Shown piece after piece: positions 45,842 to 57,960 of a stretch of 64,000 nucleotides of DNA (position 1 is the stretch's first letter; each line of letters begins with the position of its first letter). The stretch lies in assembly GCF_963678635.1 (NCBI RefSeq), contig NC_087066.1:2723633-2787632 (forward strand). The letters run 5' to 3'. Under the pieces are notes generated by a model. The model made no database searches and was not told where the DNA came from. It saw nothing but the letters and a program-made list of their open reading frames with translations. The stretch comes from Symsagittifera roscoffensis (Eukaryota > Xenacoelomorpha > Acoela > Convolutidae). Position numbers and translations under genes: made by a program.

Positions 45842-46085
45842 TGTTATATGCCAATTTGACAATGACAACCATCTTAGACGACTTCAACATATCACTTGTA
45901 ATCAGGAAAACTCTGGGAAAGAAACTGAAAACCAAAACTCAGCAAACACAAAAATGGGAAAAATGCAAAAACCGAATTACCAAACACGTGCAACCAACTA
46001 ATTTATAATCAAATTAACGTTCAAAGTAAGAAAATTCTCAAGTACACCGTGTAAACCAGAAAAGATTACATTTTCGTTTTCTATA
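45842..46085 (+). repeat. 5' LTR of the BEL/Pao element
   Basis: It starts TGTTATATGCCAATTTGAC and ends TTTCGTTTTCTATA. It pairs with 48,970-49,213. Confidence 0.88.
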
Positions 46086-46103
46086 TGGCGCCCTGAACTG
46101 AAG
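46086..46103 (+). promoter_or_regulatory. Primer-binding site of the BEL/Pao element
   Basis: TGGCGCCCTGAACTGAAG directly follows the 5' LTR. It resembles the tRNA-Lys type TGGCGCC sites used by many retroelements. Confidence 0.65.
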
Positions 46104-46141
46104 ACACGCAAACCTCGGATCTTCTTACTTCATTCTGGCGA

Positions 46142-48866
46142 ATGGAAACCTATGCCACATCTTCTGATTTAACGATATCATTGGAGAAACGACACGCTAT
46201 GCAAAAACTTCGGAAAGCCATATCATTATACGACAACCGCTATCAATTTGGACTTCTGTGGAAATCAAATGCAAATCTTTCCAACAAACATCAAGCAGTA
46301 ATTGCCCAAAACAACCGGATGAAAATACAATTTTATAAGAATTCAGAAAAGCTGGCTTCTACCAGAATACAATTGACCAGAATCTCAGCAAGCATTACAT
46401 CAAAAAATTAGAGCCAGACGAAATGCCTTCGACAGGATGGATTTTACCTGAACATGGCGTAATCAACCCAAACAAGCCAGGAAAACTTTCCCCGATTTCG
46501 CGAGCGAAAGCATCCCATCTTTGACCCAATTGGAATAGCAGCACCTACTACTATTCGACTACGAATAAACCAGCAAGCAATTTGGAGAAAAAGAATGAAG
46601 TGGGACGACCAAATTACACGAGAAATGATACCTGAACTTTTTGAGCTTCTCGACGAGAGAAACGATTTACAGACAGTGGAATTACCTCGACACTATTTTG
46701 GATACAGCTACGACAACATCGCTTTTCATGTTTTTTCAGATGCCTCCTACAGCGCCCTAGCAGCAGTCGCTTACTTTGTATACAGCAACAGTGCCACTCG
46801 GCAAATCAGCAGCGCGTTTGTTCTAGGAAAAGCTCGAGTGGCTCCTCTAAAACAACGCACAATAATTAATTTGGACCTACAAGTCGCTGTTTTTGATGCT
46901 CGCCTCGCAAAATTCATTCGCAGAGATTAGAGGATTGACATCGGCTCTACGCATATGTGGACCGACAGCACAACACCGCTTCAATGGATACAGGGATCTG
47001 CTATACGAAACAAATTTTTGTGGCTCACAGAGTTGCAGAAATTTTGGGAAACACCTAAGCGAGTCAATGGAAACATTGCCCAGAACCCCTAAGCCCAGCA
47101 GACGACGGAGCTTGTGGAATACCCCTATTGGAAGTCAGTAACAAGTTTAAGATGGCTCACCGGACAAAAATTTATGTGTGAACCAGAATTCAACTGGCCA
47201 AAGCTACAATTAAACGACGCCATTACGGATACCTTGCAACTCAACGATCGAACAGGACACATGGATGAAATAGCAACAACCTCAGTGCTAGCTTTTCAAG
47301 CTTCGACCGAAAAGACAGTTCAAAGTTTCACCGACTACAGCAGATTCTCCAAATGGACAAGAATTCTCCGAACAACCGCATAGGTGATGCGTGCCTCCAG
47401 GATTTTAAAGATAAAGAACTACACTCCCGCAACAAAAACCCGACAACCGAACTGACAAGCAACAACATGATTGCCGCAAAAAATTTTATCTTCAAGCAGA
47501 CGCAACGGGACAGCGTCAACCCAGAGGTCAACGCATTGACACAAAATCGACCAATCAACACAACTAGCAGACTTCGACATCTGTCACAATTTCTAGACGA
47601 AGACGGACTCTTGCGAGCACGTGGACGCTTCGAGAAATCTCAACTGGACTATTGCATAAAACACCCAATTATCTTTCATGGAAATCACCCAGCAGTTCAC
47701 CTCTTTATATGACAAACCCACAAGACAACCAGCACTCGCCACGCCAGCACTTAAAAATATTTCTCAAAACGAGTGTTGGATTCTCTGTGTTCGCGCACAC
47801 ATTGACAAGATCATAAAAAACTGTTACGACTGCCGACGAAAACACAAAACTGGACTACAGCCGGAACTTGCGCCCCTATCCGCCTACAGATTGCCGGAAG
47901 ATAAACCCTTCCCGTTTCAACAAACAGGATTAGATCTCTTTGGTTTTTTTGCTTCGAAAACCGCAGGAAACTACAACAAACGCTACACGTTATAATGACT
48001 TGCCTAATTACACGAGCCGTATCTCTTTAGGTGTGCCAGGACCAATCAGCCGCCGCCTTCATCAATACCTTAAGACGGTTCTTGGCACGCAGAGGATAAC
48101 CAGGAAAAAATTGTTTCTGACAACGGTACAAATTTCACCGCAGCCGAAAAAGAACTCAGCAGATACTTCGAAGCGAATGTTACACGACGCCACTCTACGC
48201 CACTCATCAGATTGAATGACCCTTCAACCCTGAATATGCCCCTCATTTCGGAGGTGCTTGGGAACGAATCATAAGATCAGTCAAAGACTCGTTCTAGGCC
48301 ATCATAGGAAGCCAGATTCTAACAGACGACATATTCAACACCGTTCTTTGCGAAGTTGAACACTTCATGAACACAAGACCCATCACTGCAGTTTCATCAT
48401 CGCCCGATGATGTTGAAGCCCCCAAATCATTTTCTTCTCGGAAGAGCGCATGCCAGCATGCCACCTCTACAAACGCAACAGCCCTCAACACTCAGTCGAC
48501 AACGGAAATTCGCCCAACAAATCGCAACCTATATTTGGAAACGCTTGTTGAAGGAGTTTATCCCAACACTACTGCCACGACAACGATAGACAAAGAAGAC
48601 GCCGCCTATCAAAACAGGAGAAATTGTCCGGATTCTTTAGGATATAAAGCCACGAGGACTCTGGCCACTTGGACGGATCACAGGAAACAAACCAAACGAT
48701 GATGACCAGACCCGCGTTTACACCGTCAAAATAAGAGACAAAATTGTGTCAATACCAGCCATTAGACTAGCACCTGTTAGTCCGGACTATTGCAATCAAC
48801 CAGTACACGAAGTTTCACGACAACGAGAGCCTCAACCTAAAGCAGCCTTGCGCCGACAGCAATAGC
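46142..48866 (+). pseudogene. pol: BEL/Pao pol remnant (RT edge, RNase H, integrase)
   Basis: The order is as follows. An RT N-terminal edge (YDNRYQFGLLWK, then WILPEHGVINPNKPGK in a shifted frame, ~46,235-46,480) is followed directly by the post-RT motif FDPIGIAAPTTIR (~46,520), so the YVDD core is deleted. Next comes RNase H (HVFSDASYSALAAVAYF; FVLGKARVAPLK, ~46,725-46,850). The integrase has a zinc-binding part (CVRAHIDKIIKNCYDCRRKH), TGLDLFGFF, a DNGTNFT segment near 48,120, GGAWERIIRSVKDS near 48,250 and the family hallmark FMNTRPI (~48,365). It carries several frameshifts and stops and no intact product. Confidence 0.88.
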
Positions 48867-48969
48867 CAATAACTTACTCGACCGTTAAGCCAGCGTTTTA
48901 AGTTTTATAAATAGGAACTACCCAACCCCTTTTTCTTAACTTATTTTGCAACTGCAAAATGAGGCTGAG

Positions 48970-49213
48970 TGTTATATGCCAATTTGACAAATGGCAATCA
49001 TCTTAGATGACTTCAACTTTTCACATGTAATCAGGAAAACTCTGGGAAAGAAACTGAAAACCAGAACTCAGCAAATACATAATTGGGAAAAATGCAAAAT
49101 TGAATTACCAAACACGTGCAACCAACTAATTTATAATCAAATCAACGTTTAAAGCAAAAAAATGCTCAAGTACACCGTGTAAACTAGAAAAGATTACATT
49201 TTCGTTTTCTATA
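48970..49213 (+). repeat. 3' LTR of the BEL/Pao element
   Basis: This is homologous to 45,842-46,085 and follows a purine-rich tract (AAAATGAGGCTGAG). Confidence 0.88.
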
Positions 49214-49218
49214 CGCTT

Positions 49219-50182
49219 CCTTTCTATGATTTTTCTTTGACCTTAAGTAAATGGAAAGTGAGCATAAAAATTGGCCATCGATAGTTAATACACAAGCCCT
49301 CACGTCCTAGAGATTAACGCGTTTAATTTAATGCAGATTACTCCCGCGTAGGTTCGCATTCAGCTGTCTACATTTTATTTCTGAGATTTATGGCTTTAAA
49401 GTTATACTAGTCGATACGTTTTCTGTTTTTGAACTTTATGTTAGTCGACCTTTATGCTAATCGAGCGGTCGCCCTTTGTTAGATTGAGAGTAGTTGCATA
49501 AAAATTATCTTGACAAAAACTGTAATCTTTCAACCGAATTCAGAATGAGATAACAAACACAGGATACTCATAGAGGAAGTTTATGTCACAGTTTATTAGT
49601 ATGTGTCTCAAGGTCCATCTTATAGCACTGAGTAACACTGTGGCGCAAACTGCCTCGAAGACAAACACTACGATTAGACACGACCATCTATGCCATACCA
49701 CAACTTGATTGAAACTTTCACAAAATTTTTGGAGCTGTTAATCTCAATCAGCACAGAATGATTGAACTGGTTCAACTTCCATGGCAGTAAAATTGGATGA
49801 ATTGCGGCAAAATTGATGCTTGCTGCCTTATATAAAACGAATGGTTTAAATGAGAATTTAAAAAAAACGTATGTTTTTGAAAACACTCTTTGTATGAACT
49901 TGGCCGCGCCAACGTTTTTAAACGCTGCATTTTCTATGCATACTTCCTTAGCTGAAGTTTCTTTGTCATCGACTTGTGAAATTTCCAAAAACTTATTCTA
50001 GAAAAAATTAGCTCGCTTGTTTGCATTGGTTGAAAGAAACAAATTAAGAAGTTTTAATATAAGTTTTCATCAAGACAGCAATATCAGAAAAATAATTATG
50101 ATTTTCATTTATTCTTGCTAGAAATTGTTAGGAATTGTTAATTAAAGAAAAAGTCAATGCTTGCATGCAAGACTGGGTGATT
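49219..50182. other. Intergenic sequence with one MITE end
   Basis: At about 49,425-49,474 the sequence (TTAGTCGACCTTTATGCTAA, then GCGGTCGCCC) matches the right end of the TTAA-flanked repeat at 57,120-57,168, so another copy or fragment of that family lies here. Otherwise nothing is seen; the minus-strand frame at 49,674-49,988 is not recognisable. Confidence 0.4.
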
Positions 50183-50632
50183 TCATAGCACAGCAGTGGT
50201 GGTTGTCGCTGTCTCCCAATTGGTCGGCGACACTTTATTACTCCTACCCGAACTCCGACCAGATCGCACTTCATTCTCGGGAGATGTCTCTTCACATCCA
50301 CTTGAAAACAACTGCACATGATCTTCAGTCGCATCTGCGTTCGGTATATTGTTTGAGCTACGAATTGAATCTTGTTGCACTTTCTCTGAATTTTCATCAG
50401 TTGAACAAAGTGGCGACACCCGATTCTGTTCACATTCTTCAACCAATTTTTTTTCGTCATTTTCTGTTCCACTTCGTTTAGCTCTACGTTTGTGCGAAAT
50501 TATTATAACTGCCGCAATAATGAACATGCATAGAAGGATGCCTCCGATTAACGAGTCGACTATTATGTAATAAGTGGGAATGTCTTCGTCCTCGTTTCCC
50601 TCTTCGGATGACGTAACATGAACCGAGTTCAT
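50183..50632 (-). CDS. Small single-pass membrane protein, family member 1
   Basis: 149 residues if translation starts at the ATG on 50,632; the frame is open to 50,728 (181 residues). I prefer the inner start because the paralog at 63,265 also begins a short distance (16 residues) before the shared core. A short acidic N-terminus (SSEEGNEDEDIP) is followed by one membrane span (YYIIVDSLIGGILL to AAVIIISH), a basic stop-transfer KRRAKR, and a Ser/Asn/Glu-rich cytoplasmic tail. The core PxYYIIVDSxxG is shared with the paralog. The layout predicts N-out, C-in. No known family is recognised, and no intron is needed. Confidence 0.65.
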   Translation of the reverse strand: MNSVHVTSSEEGNEDEDIPTYYIIVDSLIGGILLCMFIIAAVIIISHKRRAKRSGTENDEKKLVEECEQNRVSPLCSTDENSEKVQQDSIRSSNNIPNADATEDHVQLFSSGCEETSPENEVRSGRSSGRSNKVSPTNWETATTTTAVL

Positions 50633-53132
50633 TGCGATAATCAGATTAAGCCAATAAAAACAGGAGGATTTGACCGATGGAATAAATACACTATTCAATT
50701 CTTGAAAATGACTTGATAATACGGCCATAATAATTTAAATAATTTTTTTTACCACAATGTCTCAATTATAGTCTTAAATATTCTAAGCGAAGTGAATGAT
50801 CCGACTAGTAACAATTCTTTATGACAAAGCAGCAAAAAACTCAAATCTAAGGTAGACATTTTTATTAAATGCAGTAATAGTATCAAATTGATTGCTGTCG
50901 TATAATTTGATGTCAACTGATTCAATTCAGAACATTGAAAATGAGTTTTTAAACTTTGGCATTAAAAAGGTTTTATTCATTGGTTCAAAGTGCAAAAATT
51001 TATTTTGGCATTAAGTCGAGCCACATTACGTTCTAAGAACTATTTTTCGATGAACTGCGCTGATTGCTAACGTTCCAGTTGCAGAATTTTGATAATATAT
51101 TTCTAGAATTTTGAAGAAGCTCAAACTTAAGGAGTTTCTGGTTGACCGAAAAATGGCAGCCTATTTTGAAGGAAATTTCGCGCAGCAGGTTTAGGATTAT
51201 CTTTCTGACCAATTTTGAATAGTTCTTTGAGTAAGGATTAAGCCAAATTATTTATTACTTTCACGTACAAACAGATCAAAAAAGGGATTTGATTGAAACT
51301 AAATAGAAAATCTGCATAAAAAATCTGGAATAAAACAGAACGTGTTTTATGTTGTTTAAAGTCGTTCTGTTAGATTTAAGACGAAGCTCGGTATATGAAA
51401 AATCAGGAAACAACTTGGAATCACAAATGGGAAAGTGAAACGGAACGTGCTCCCAAAAACATCCGCTCCAAAGCAGAATAAATGATTGATTTAAAAAAAT
51501 TAAAGCTGCAGACGCTGAAGTTGAATTGCACAGATGGAACAAAACAAAAATTGAAACAAGGATTGCTGCTTGCTGTGAAAGCAGCACAGAATGTTCCGAC
51601 CGTATTCTTATAAAACTACAAAAAATATATATATATTATTTGGTAAGTTAATTTTAATTTTTTTCTGATTGATATGATGAAAGGATCCAAACGAAAGTTT
51701 AGATTTTAGGCATTTCCGATATTCATAGTAGTTTAACTTTTCAAGCAATGCAACAAAATCTCTTTATTATCAGTTTTGAGGTTCTTGACTCGCAAGATGG
51801 CGTGAAAAGACTTTAGAAATCTTTTTCACCTAAATTATCAGGGCTTGAATTTAAAATTTTTGGCTTATTTACTACTAATTTGCGAAAACCCTTCTATATT
51901 AGGCCTGCTTGCTTGCTGTTTTTGCTCGAAATGAAATTAGACGAACAATAAAAAATTTCAAACCAATTTTTTTCGACTCGCGATTTTTTGAGGATTTTTA
52001 ATGACGTTCGAATTACGTTGAAAGAGCTTTTATATGATTTATCACTCAAACCAGTCCAATAAATTTGTGTGGTATCTGACTTTGTGTGAAAAAAAATTGA
52101 AACACCCGAATACAAAATTTCTCTCCATTTTCACTGGTCGGAACAAAAATATTGTCGAGCAAGCGGATCTATCTAGTAAAGCAATGCTTACATTATTTCA
52201 GGATAACAAGTTATTTCTCAGCTTACGTACAAAAAAATCTGTTGTATAAACTCGAATAAGTTCAGTCGACAGTGTTGTATTTTGTTCAGTCAACACAAAA
52301 AAAGTGGCAAAAAAGTGTTTAAAAAAACTTGCTTCCAACTAAAACTTGAACGCAAAATTTTGAAACAAAAAAACTTGAAAAGCAATTCTAATGCCGTTCA
52401 AACTAAGACCCTAATGGTTTTAAATTATCTATCACTCAATTAATTCTGATAATAGGTTTGAATACTTGATTTTGCAAGGAATAAATCTGCAGTGAAAAAC
52501 AAAAAGCACATTGAAATCAAATAATAAAATTTATTCCTAAAACCGATTTTTATAGACTAAACTCTGTAGAAAAATTTTAGAGCATTAAGAGATTTTTTAA
52601 TCAATTTTGTTTTACTAAATTTCATCCATTATTGCAGAAACCAGCGGATCAAAATTTTGATTGAAAATAAAACTTTTTAAAGCACTTTTTTCTCACACTC
52701 GATTTCCTTCAACTTTTTGGCTTCACCGAAATTTTAAAAACTTATGTTTTCAAAAAATTATGAAATTTTGTGGCCTATGAGCAGTTATTTGGTAGGAAGA
52801 TATTACTGCAAACCAAACGTTCTGACTTTTTTATCTATTTTGCACCGAATGAAAAAGAAGTGGGATTGTTGAGAAACATGTAAATTTTAGATGCCGAATC
52901 ACCCTAATTAATTATTTCATAATTTAGTTTTCGCCATATAGATCAACACGTTTTCTTCTGAAAATATTTATCTCTGCAGAAGCTTTGATCTTGTTCTAAC
53001 AACACCCCTGTTTTCAATTTTCAAAACGGTCACAAACTCATACAAACAGAGCACGTTGACATTCCATTTTCGAAACTATTAATTTATAAAATGTGATTAA
53101 TACAAAAGCCGCAAAAAGCTTCTAGCACAAGC
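50633..53132. other. Intergenic sequence, nothing recognised
   Basis: AT-rich DNA without frames, repeats or RNA genes I can support. Short reverse ORFs at 51,276-51,587 and 51,894-52,115 have no recognisable features. Promoter elements of the minus-strand membrane protein gene should lie within its first few hundred bases but no clear box is visible. Confidence 0.4.
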
Positions 53133-53515
53133 AGGGGTGGATCTAGGTTTTTATCAAGGGGAGCCACCATCTTTATTGAGGTTGACCAAAATGATTTTCC
53201 GGGCCCTCTCAAATCACTATAAAGAACCCCATTTTGACCAAATTTGACCAAGTTTTGGAAAAACAGGCAAAAAAAGTTGTTTTTAGGCACTTTTTGGATA
53301 ATTTTGACCAAAAAATTGCATCTATTTTGACCCAAGCCCCCCTCTCTCAAAACACTATATTTTGGCGCCTAAGGCGCCTTCAGAAAATCATGATGGTCAG
53401 TCAGCCAAAAATGGATTTTCAAAATAGTACACAAGGCTCGACCCTTTGGTCGGCAAGGGGTCGAATTTTTGAGGAGGGGGTCGTCCACCCCCACCAAAAC
53501 CCGCCGGTAAGTACA
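53133..53515. repeat. Possible non-autonomous DNA transposon (hAT-like ends)
   Basis: This GC-richer island begins CAGGGGTGGATCTAGG, close to ends common in invertebrate hAT-type repeats, and closes with CCCCACCAAAACCCGCCGG. The two ends are only weakly inverted repeats. Internal phrases such as TTTTGACCAAA recur. The ORFs on both strands are by-products. The element class is uncertain. Confidence 0.35.
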
Positions 53516-55744
53516 AGAACCAATAGTTTTACAAAATCACATTGGTATCTTAACACTCATAAATCCAAAGAAAATCACTAAGAACAACTCACAAAATCTG
53601 GCACTTGCCTCTGCAGCCATTAGGAAAACACGGGAAAAAAATACTAATGACAATTTGAGGTTTACCATCTTCCTAAATTCACTGCTTTTGTGATGTATAT
53701 TATATGGTGTTATCGAAGTTTTCAATGGCATACTTATTCCTTACTATAAAAAATGCAAAGCAACTCGGCAATTTTGTACGTTCTGTGAAGCCCATATATA
53801 ACCGTAACACCTGTATAAAAATATTACTAAAAATTCTTGGTTTAAAAGTAAGTGGAGGCAGATAGTGCACCTTTTAAAAAAAATAAAACGCCGTGAGGTA
53901 ACTTTAAAGTTAAAAGATGAAAAACAAACCCAACTGAAGATTGGAAAGAGTAATGAACGCAAGAAAACATAAAAAAACACTGATTTTGCTGAAAAAAACT
54001 CAATATTGGATTTCAAAAGAAAAAATAGTTGCCCTTCAAGCTCTTTGCATTTCTAGAACGATTCATGATTGGCATTATTTTGAAAAGATAACCCAACTTG
54101 AGGAAGCTAGATCAACAGTGTTTAATTTTTATTCCCATGAAAATTTTAAAAACAAATACTACTTTCCAAACTAAAAATCATTCACGGTTTTTTGCGCCAT
54201 TTCCAAGTTCGTAAATGAAGAGTTCTATTTACGGCGCTTTGAGCAGATGAGTTTCAACTGAACTCAAAAAGTGCATAATTAGCTAAGTGCATCCATAAAT
54301 TCATCAAAATGTATGAGTGCACATCTGTAATATTTCCTGGAAAAAAAATCAGCAAGACCTATATCAGAGTCTTCACTTCACAACGTTCATTTCTCTTAAT
54401 AAAAGAAACCAAGTGTCTTGGCGTATTAAAAAACCTTCTACAAGATTCGAAACAGGCCTTGAGCATCCAAGAGAACGGCCCTACATAACTGCGCTACTGT
54501 CTCTTAGAGAATAAAACACTAGCTACTCATAAAACAGAAAACGCATACTATTTAAGTGGCTAAATGAATAAAACTGTATGGAGATTAAAGAAGGTACTCG
54601 TAATATGAGTCAAAGCTAACAGACGTGCTTGCTTGAAAAGAATGCAATCGAACGCTCAGAAAAAGGTTTTAAATGATTTTGAGACAACAAAACGGGCCCA
54701 TAAACTTCCACTTCATTAGCAAAGACATTGCCAAAAAGCCACTGAAGCCTTCACGCGCAAATCATCATACTTCAATACTAACAAATATAGCAATAACTGA
54801 TAGTCAGGAAGGCAATCTATGCGCCCTTATTCACCGCAAAAATTATCGCTTACCTCAAATTGCCAAAAATAGGCTAGCCCTTTAACGCTAAACCTTAATC
54901 AGAAAAATGGAAACATATTTTTGCGACTTGACAAACAGATTCATTTTTTAAAACAAGTGTTGCTTCGCTAGAACATAGCAAACAGAAAGGTGGAAAAATG
55001 ACAACTAACTCAAGAAAATGAGGAAAGACAATGATTACTTTTAGGCACTCAAAAGATTTTTTAATTCTTTTTTTTTCTTCAAAAATTTTACAGCGGAAAT
55101 CTAAATATTGGAACCCAAATTTAAAACCAGTTTTCATTCGCTTTTCTGCGCGGTTTGATTTTGACTTGAGAAGAAACTATTTGTCTAGAAATTGGCAACT
55201 GAATTTGAAGTAAACTTGCGAAAAGAAATTCATTGGGGTTAAAGACAGTGAATGGAAAAAAGACGTAACTCAAGAAACTTTTTCAGATACTAACGCAACA
55301 AAATTTAAGCAACAAAATTTGTGTCGACCCCTTTTGAGTGGAAACAAATCAACTGTCTTAAAAAAGTTAAAAATTAATTGTGAAATATTAAATTTTTACG
55401 ACCCATCGAAATTGCGCAATTAACTCGACTCAGCCAATATCTGAAAATATATCTGAAAAATACCTGAAAATATATCAAAGGTCGCCAAAAAATTCAGGAC
55501 TTCACCTAGATACCAGTATTCTTGTGTGATTCCAGACTGAACTGTAGCGAGCTGAAATTTCGCACTGATACTCCCAGCAATTTTTCAAGCCTAACTATCC
55601 CGATTTTAGAACTGAACTTGACTTTTCTTCAGTTGTCTTTCACTGGCATTTATTTTTATATCCAATTTAATTAATTATCTGAAAGCACATGTAACAATTC
55701 AAAGGATTCAAAGGAGGAAGTCTGTAAATTTAGTTGTTCAAAAA
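53516..55744. other. Intergenic sequence, fragments of dispersed repeats
   Basis: Short phrases recur elsewhere in the window: GGAAAGAGTAATGAACGCAA (53,941) is similar at about 58,935, and ATCAGCAAGACCTATAT (54,348) is similar at about 60,186. These mark old dispersed repeats. No gene is seen. Confidence 0.4.
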
Positions 55745-56024
55745 TTAGTTCTCGATGGCAGATATGATCCTGGTCAGTTTCTGCAGTTCATCTGAAAACT
55801 CCCCCTTCAAACTCTGATCATCTCTCTTCTCTCTCTTCGGCTTCACTAGCTTACTGCTTCCCTCATCCAGCTGCCAGTTGAGTCGACTGACCAGTGCTCT
55901 GCCAGTGTCTTCACTTGAGCACCCTGTCAGTTCGCAGAATGAGTCAAACTTGATGACGTCATACGCTTTGCTAATGAGAGAAATGCTATTCAGCCTCACT
56001 GTCCGCTCCAGAGTTCTCATGTAT
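55745..56024 (-). CDS. COPS8: Last exon of COP9 signalosome subunit 8 (CSN8), putative
   Basis: The minus-strand frame ends at 55,745 and is preceded by a clear acceptor (GTTGTATGTTGCAG| then ATACATGAGA), so this is a 3' exon of ~92 codons. The order of features matches the CSN8 C-terminus: a helical PCI segment (ISLISKAYDVIKFDSFCELTG), a winged-helix-like stretch (DTGRALVSRLNWQLDE), a basic linker, and a terminal helix LQKLTRIISAIEN ending in EN. CSN8 is a small subunit of the complex that removes Nedd8 from cullins. Upstream exons (about 110-120 residues in other animals) should lie to the right and were not found. Assignment is from remembered family features, not a search. Confidence 0.6.
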
Positions 56025-56507
56025 CTGCAACATACAACAACAGTTTCAATTTTGGGGTAATCAATTAAGTCAAAGAGGCGAAATATATTAAATTATGACA
56101 ATAATCACTTTTGGAAAACTTAAATCGAAAAAGAATTGTCAGAGTATTGAAAGGTTCCGTCCAGAATCATGCTCATCAAAAACAGTTCGAACCAAAAAAA
56201 CTTAAGCGCAGCCGTGTTTTAAAACAACATAGCGAACAAACAGTTGCAAAGAACTACAGGAGACCTATAAAAGCAATTACTTGTTTTAAAATTTTCCACT
56301 TTCGAGTACCAATAAAAAATTAAGAATCTTTGATAAAAGTCAACCAAAAGTGGCATGATTGACATTTCTTTGATATAGTCAGCCCAAACTGGTAAAACTG
56401 GATCAATAATGGATTGTTTTCAAATCCCGGTCAATTCTTAAAAACCAAATTGACTTTTTTTCATGTTTTTCTCGCGTCATTTGAAATTCTGTAATTAAAG
56501 AGCTTAA

Positions 56508-57168
56508 GTTGGGTGACCACTCGACTAGCTTAAAGCTCGACTACCATGAAAGTTTGAAAACATGAAAATGTATCGACTAGCATAACTTTGATGGCTATAC
56601 TTCTCAGAAAAACAAAACGAAAAAAGAATCCTTTCAAACTGAAACTTACTCCGACAGTTACATCAGTCATACTCCGACCCTGATTTAGAGAGGGGCGGAG
56701 TTGGGGAGCGTACACTCACCCACTTCTCCCTCCCCCCTCAAAGATTCGACCCCCTGAACGTAAAGGGGGTGTGAACGTGGGGGAAATGTAAATGAGTTGT
56801 AGGATTAATCAATTATTATCCATGAAAAAACAGTGCGGCAATGATTTGGATATTGGGACCAAGTTAACATCCTCCCCTAAACACGTTTAGGGGGGAGGAT
56901 GTTAACTTGGTTTTAAGTTAGAAATTTTCAGCCAATCAGAATCGAGCATTTTACATGCAGCGCTTAGCAAATTAAATTTAAATTCAGCGCTGGGGTGGAT
57001 GATCTTAACTTGGTCTATTTGGGAGGAGGATGTTAACTTGATCCGGATATTGTTTAACGGGGATATTTAACAAGATCCAATGCTTTTAATTTTGACAGTA
57101 ATTGAATACGATTTTCATTTTCAAAACTTTAATGCTAGTCGAGCTTTATGCTAGTCGATACACCGCCC
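56508..57168. repeat. MITE with ~50-bp inverted ends at TTAA sites
   Basis: The left end reads GGGTGACCACTCGACTAGC, then AAAGCTCGACTA. The reverse complement of the right end reads GGGCGGTGTATCGACTAGC, then AAAGCTCGACTA, with shared AAAGTTTTGAAAA-type sequence inside. TTAA flanks both sides (56,504-56,507 and 57,169-57,172), as in piggyBac-like elements. There is no coding capacity. It contains a 52-bp near-perfect palindrome (56,863-56,914). A related end occurs near 49,470. Confidence 0.55.
56863..56914. repeat. Near-perfect palindrome (cruciform-capable)
   Basis: CCAAGTTAACATCCTCCCC and its reverse complement GGGGAGGATGTTAACTTGG lie on either side of the short centre TAAACACGTTTAGG. A third copy of the arm (GGAGGAGGATGTTAACTTG) occurs near 57,024-57,042. 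Confidence 0.8.
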
Positions 57169-57473
57169 TTAATTAGTTTTCCTTCAGCACATCATATTGA
57201 AATCAACTCGAAAGGAACCATAACTCAAACCACAAAATAAAACAAGTTTGAGAGTGAAATGTTAAGATTTTTAAAGAAAAAAAACGAACGAAAAAAAGAA
57301 AGCAATTGGAAAAATATACCGCAAAGCTAAAAAACAAAAAACCTATAATTTGCGTAAAATTCATAACCCATATATAAAAATTTTTGTAAAAATGATATAC
57401 ACCTACCCCATCTGATATACACCTACTGCACACCTACCCCATCACTACTTCAACCCAGATTACAGTGAGCGAA

Positions 57474-57519
57474 TGAACAAAGCCACTTTTTTCGCCATTT
57501 TATCAACTTTCATAGTTGG
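57474..57519 (+). CDS. Possible first exon of a secreted or membrane protein gene
   Basis: An ATG at 57,474 opens a hydrophobic leader (MNKATFFAILSTFIV) that runs straight into a donor GTTG|GTGAGT at about 57,519. That is the usual shape of a signal-peptide exon ending in phase 1. No following exon is identified within the window, so this may be chance. Confidence 0.35.
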
Positions 57520-57884
57520 TGAGTCTAATTTGTCTACCTTTTTATAAAAAAATTCTTTAATTGAACTTCAGCGAAATCAAAAAATATATCCCACAGAATT
57601 ATATTGCGTTAAAAACAAAAATATGTTCAACAAAAATGAAAAACTGACAAAGTATTTAATGAAACCCACTGACAATATTTGAACAAAAATATCAATGAAA
57701 AAATAAGGTTTAACAATGTAAATTTTGAGAAAGGTTTATTAGAAACTCACAATTTTGTCGTTCACAATTTAGCGCGTCATTTTCGCCTTAGAAATTGGAA
57801 AGCGCAAATCGCATTCCTTTTAGCAAATCAAACGCATAAGTGCAATAAAAAAAAGAAATAAGCCTCGAAAAAAATTCGGCTAGG

Positions 57885-57960
57885 TTTCGGATTCAATCTG
57901 CGACCTATTGCAATATAGAAATTTTGAGTCTCACGCACTAACCACTCAGCTATGGACGCT
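57885..57960 (-). repeat. tRNA-derived SINE-like head 1
   Basis: On the minus strand GCGTCCATAGCTGAGTGGTT contains an A box (TAGCTGAGTGG). About 50 bases later GGTCGCAGATTGAATCC resembles a B box. The flank after the tRNA-like part resembles that of the copy at 60,660 (GCAAACA/ACAAACACTAG and CAGCC/CAGTC segments). Confidence 0.55.

Larger units (their letters stand above)
45842..49213 (+). mobile_element. Deleted BEL/Pao LTR retrotransposon
   Basis: Two 244-bp LTRs flank 2.9 kb of decayed pol, with a 5-bp target duplication CGCTT (45,837-45,841 and 49,214-49,218). The LTRs differ at roughly one base in ten, so the insertion is old. Gag, protease and the reverse transcriptase catalytic core are missing, which explains the short length (3,372 bp; full BEL/Pao elements are usually 5-8 kb). 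Confidence 0.9.

Noticed and set aside
57885..57960. A functional tRNA gene
   Set aside because: A and B boxes are present but the acceptor and T stems do not pair convincingly, so a SINE-like head is the safer call.
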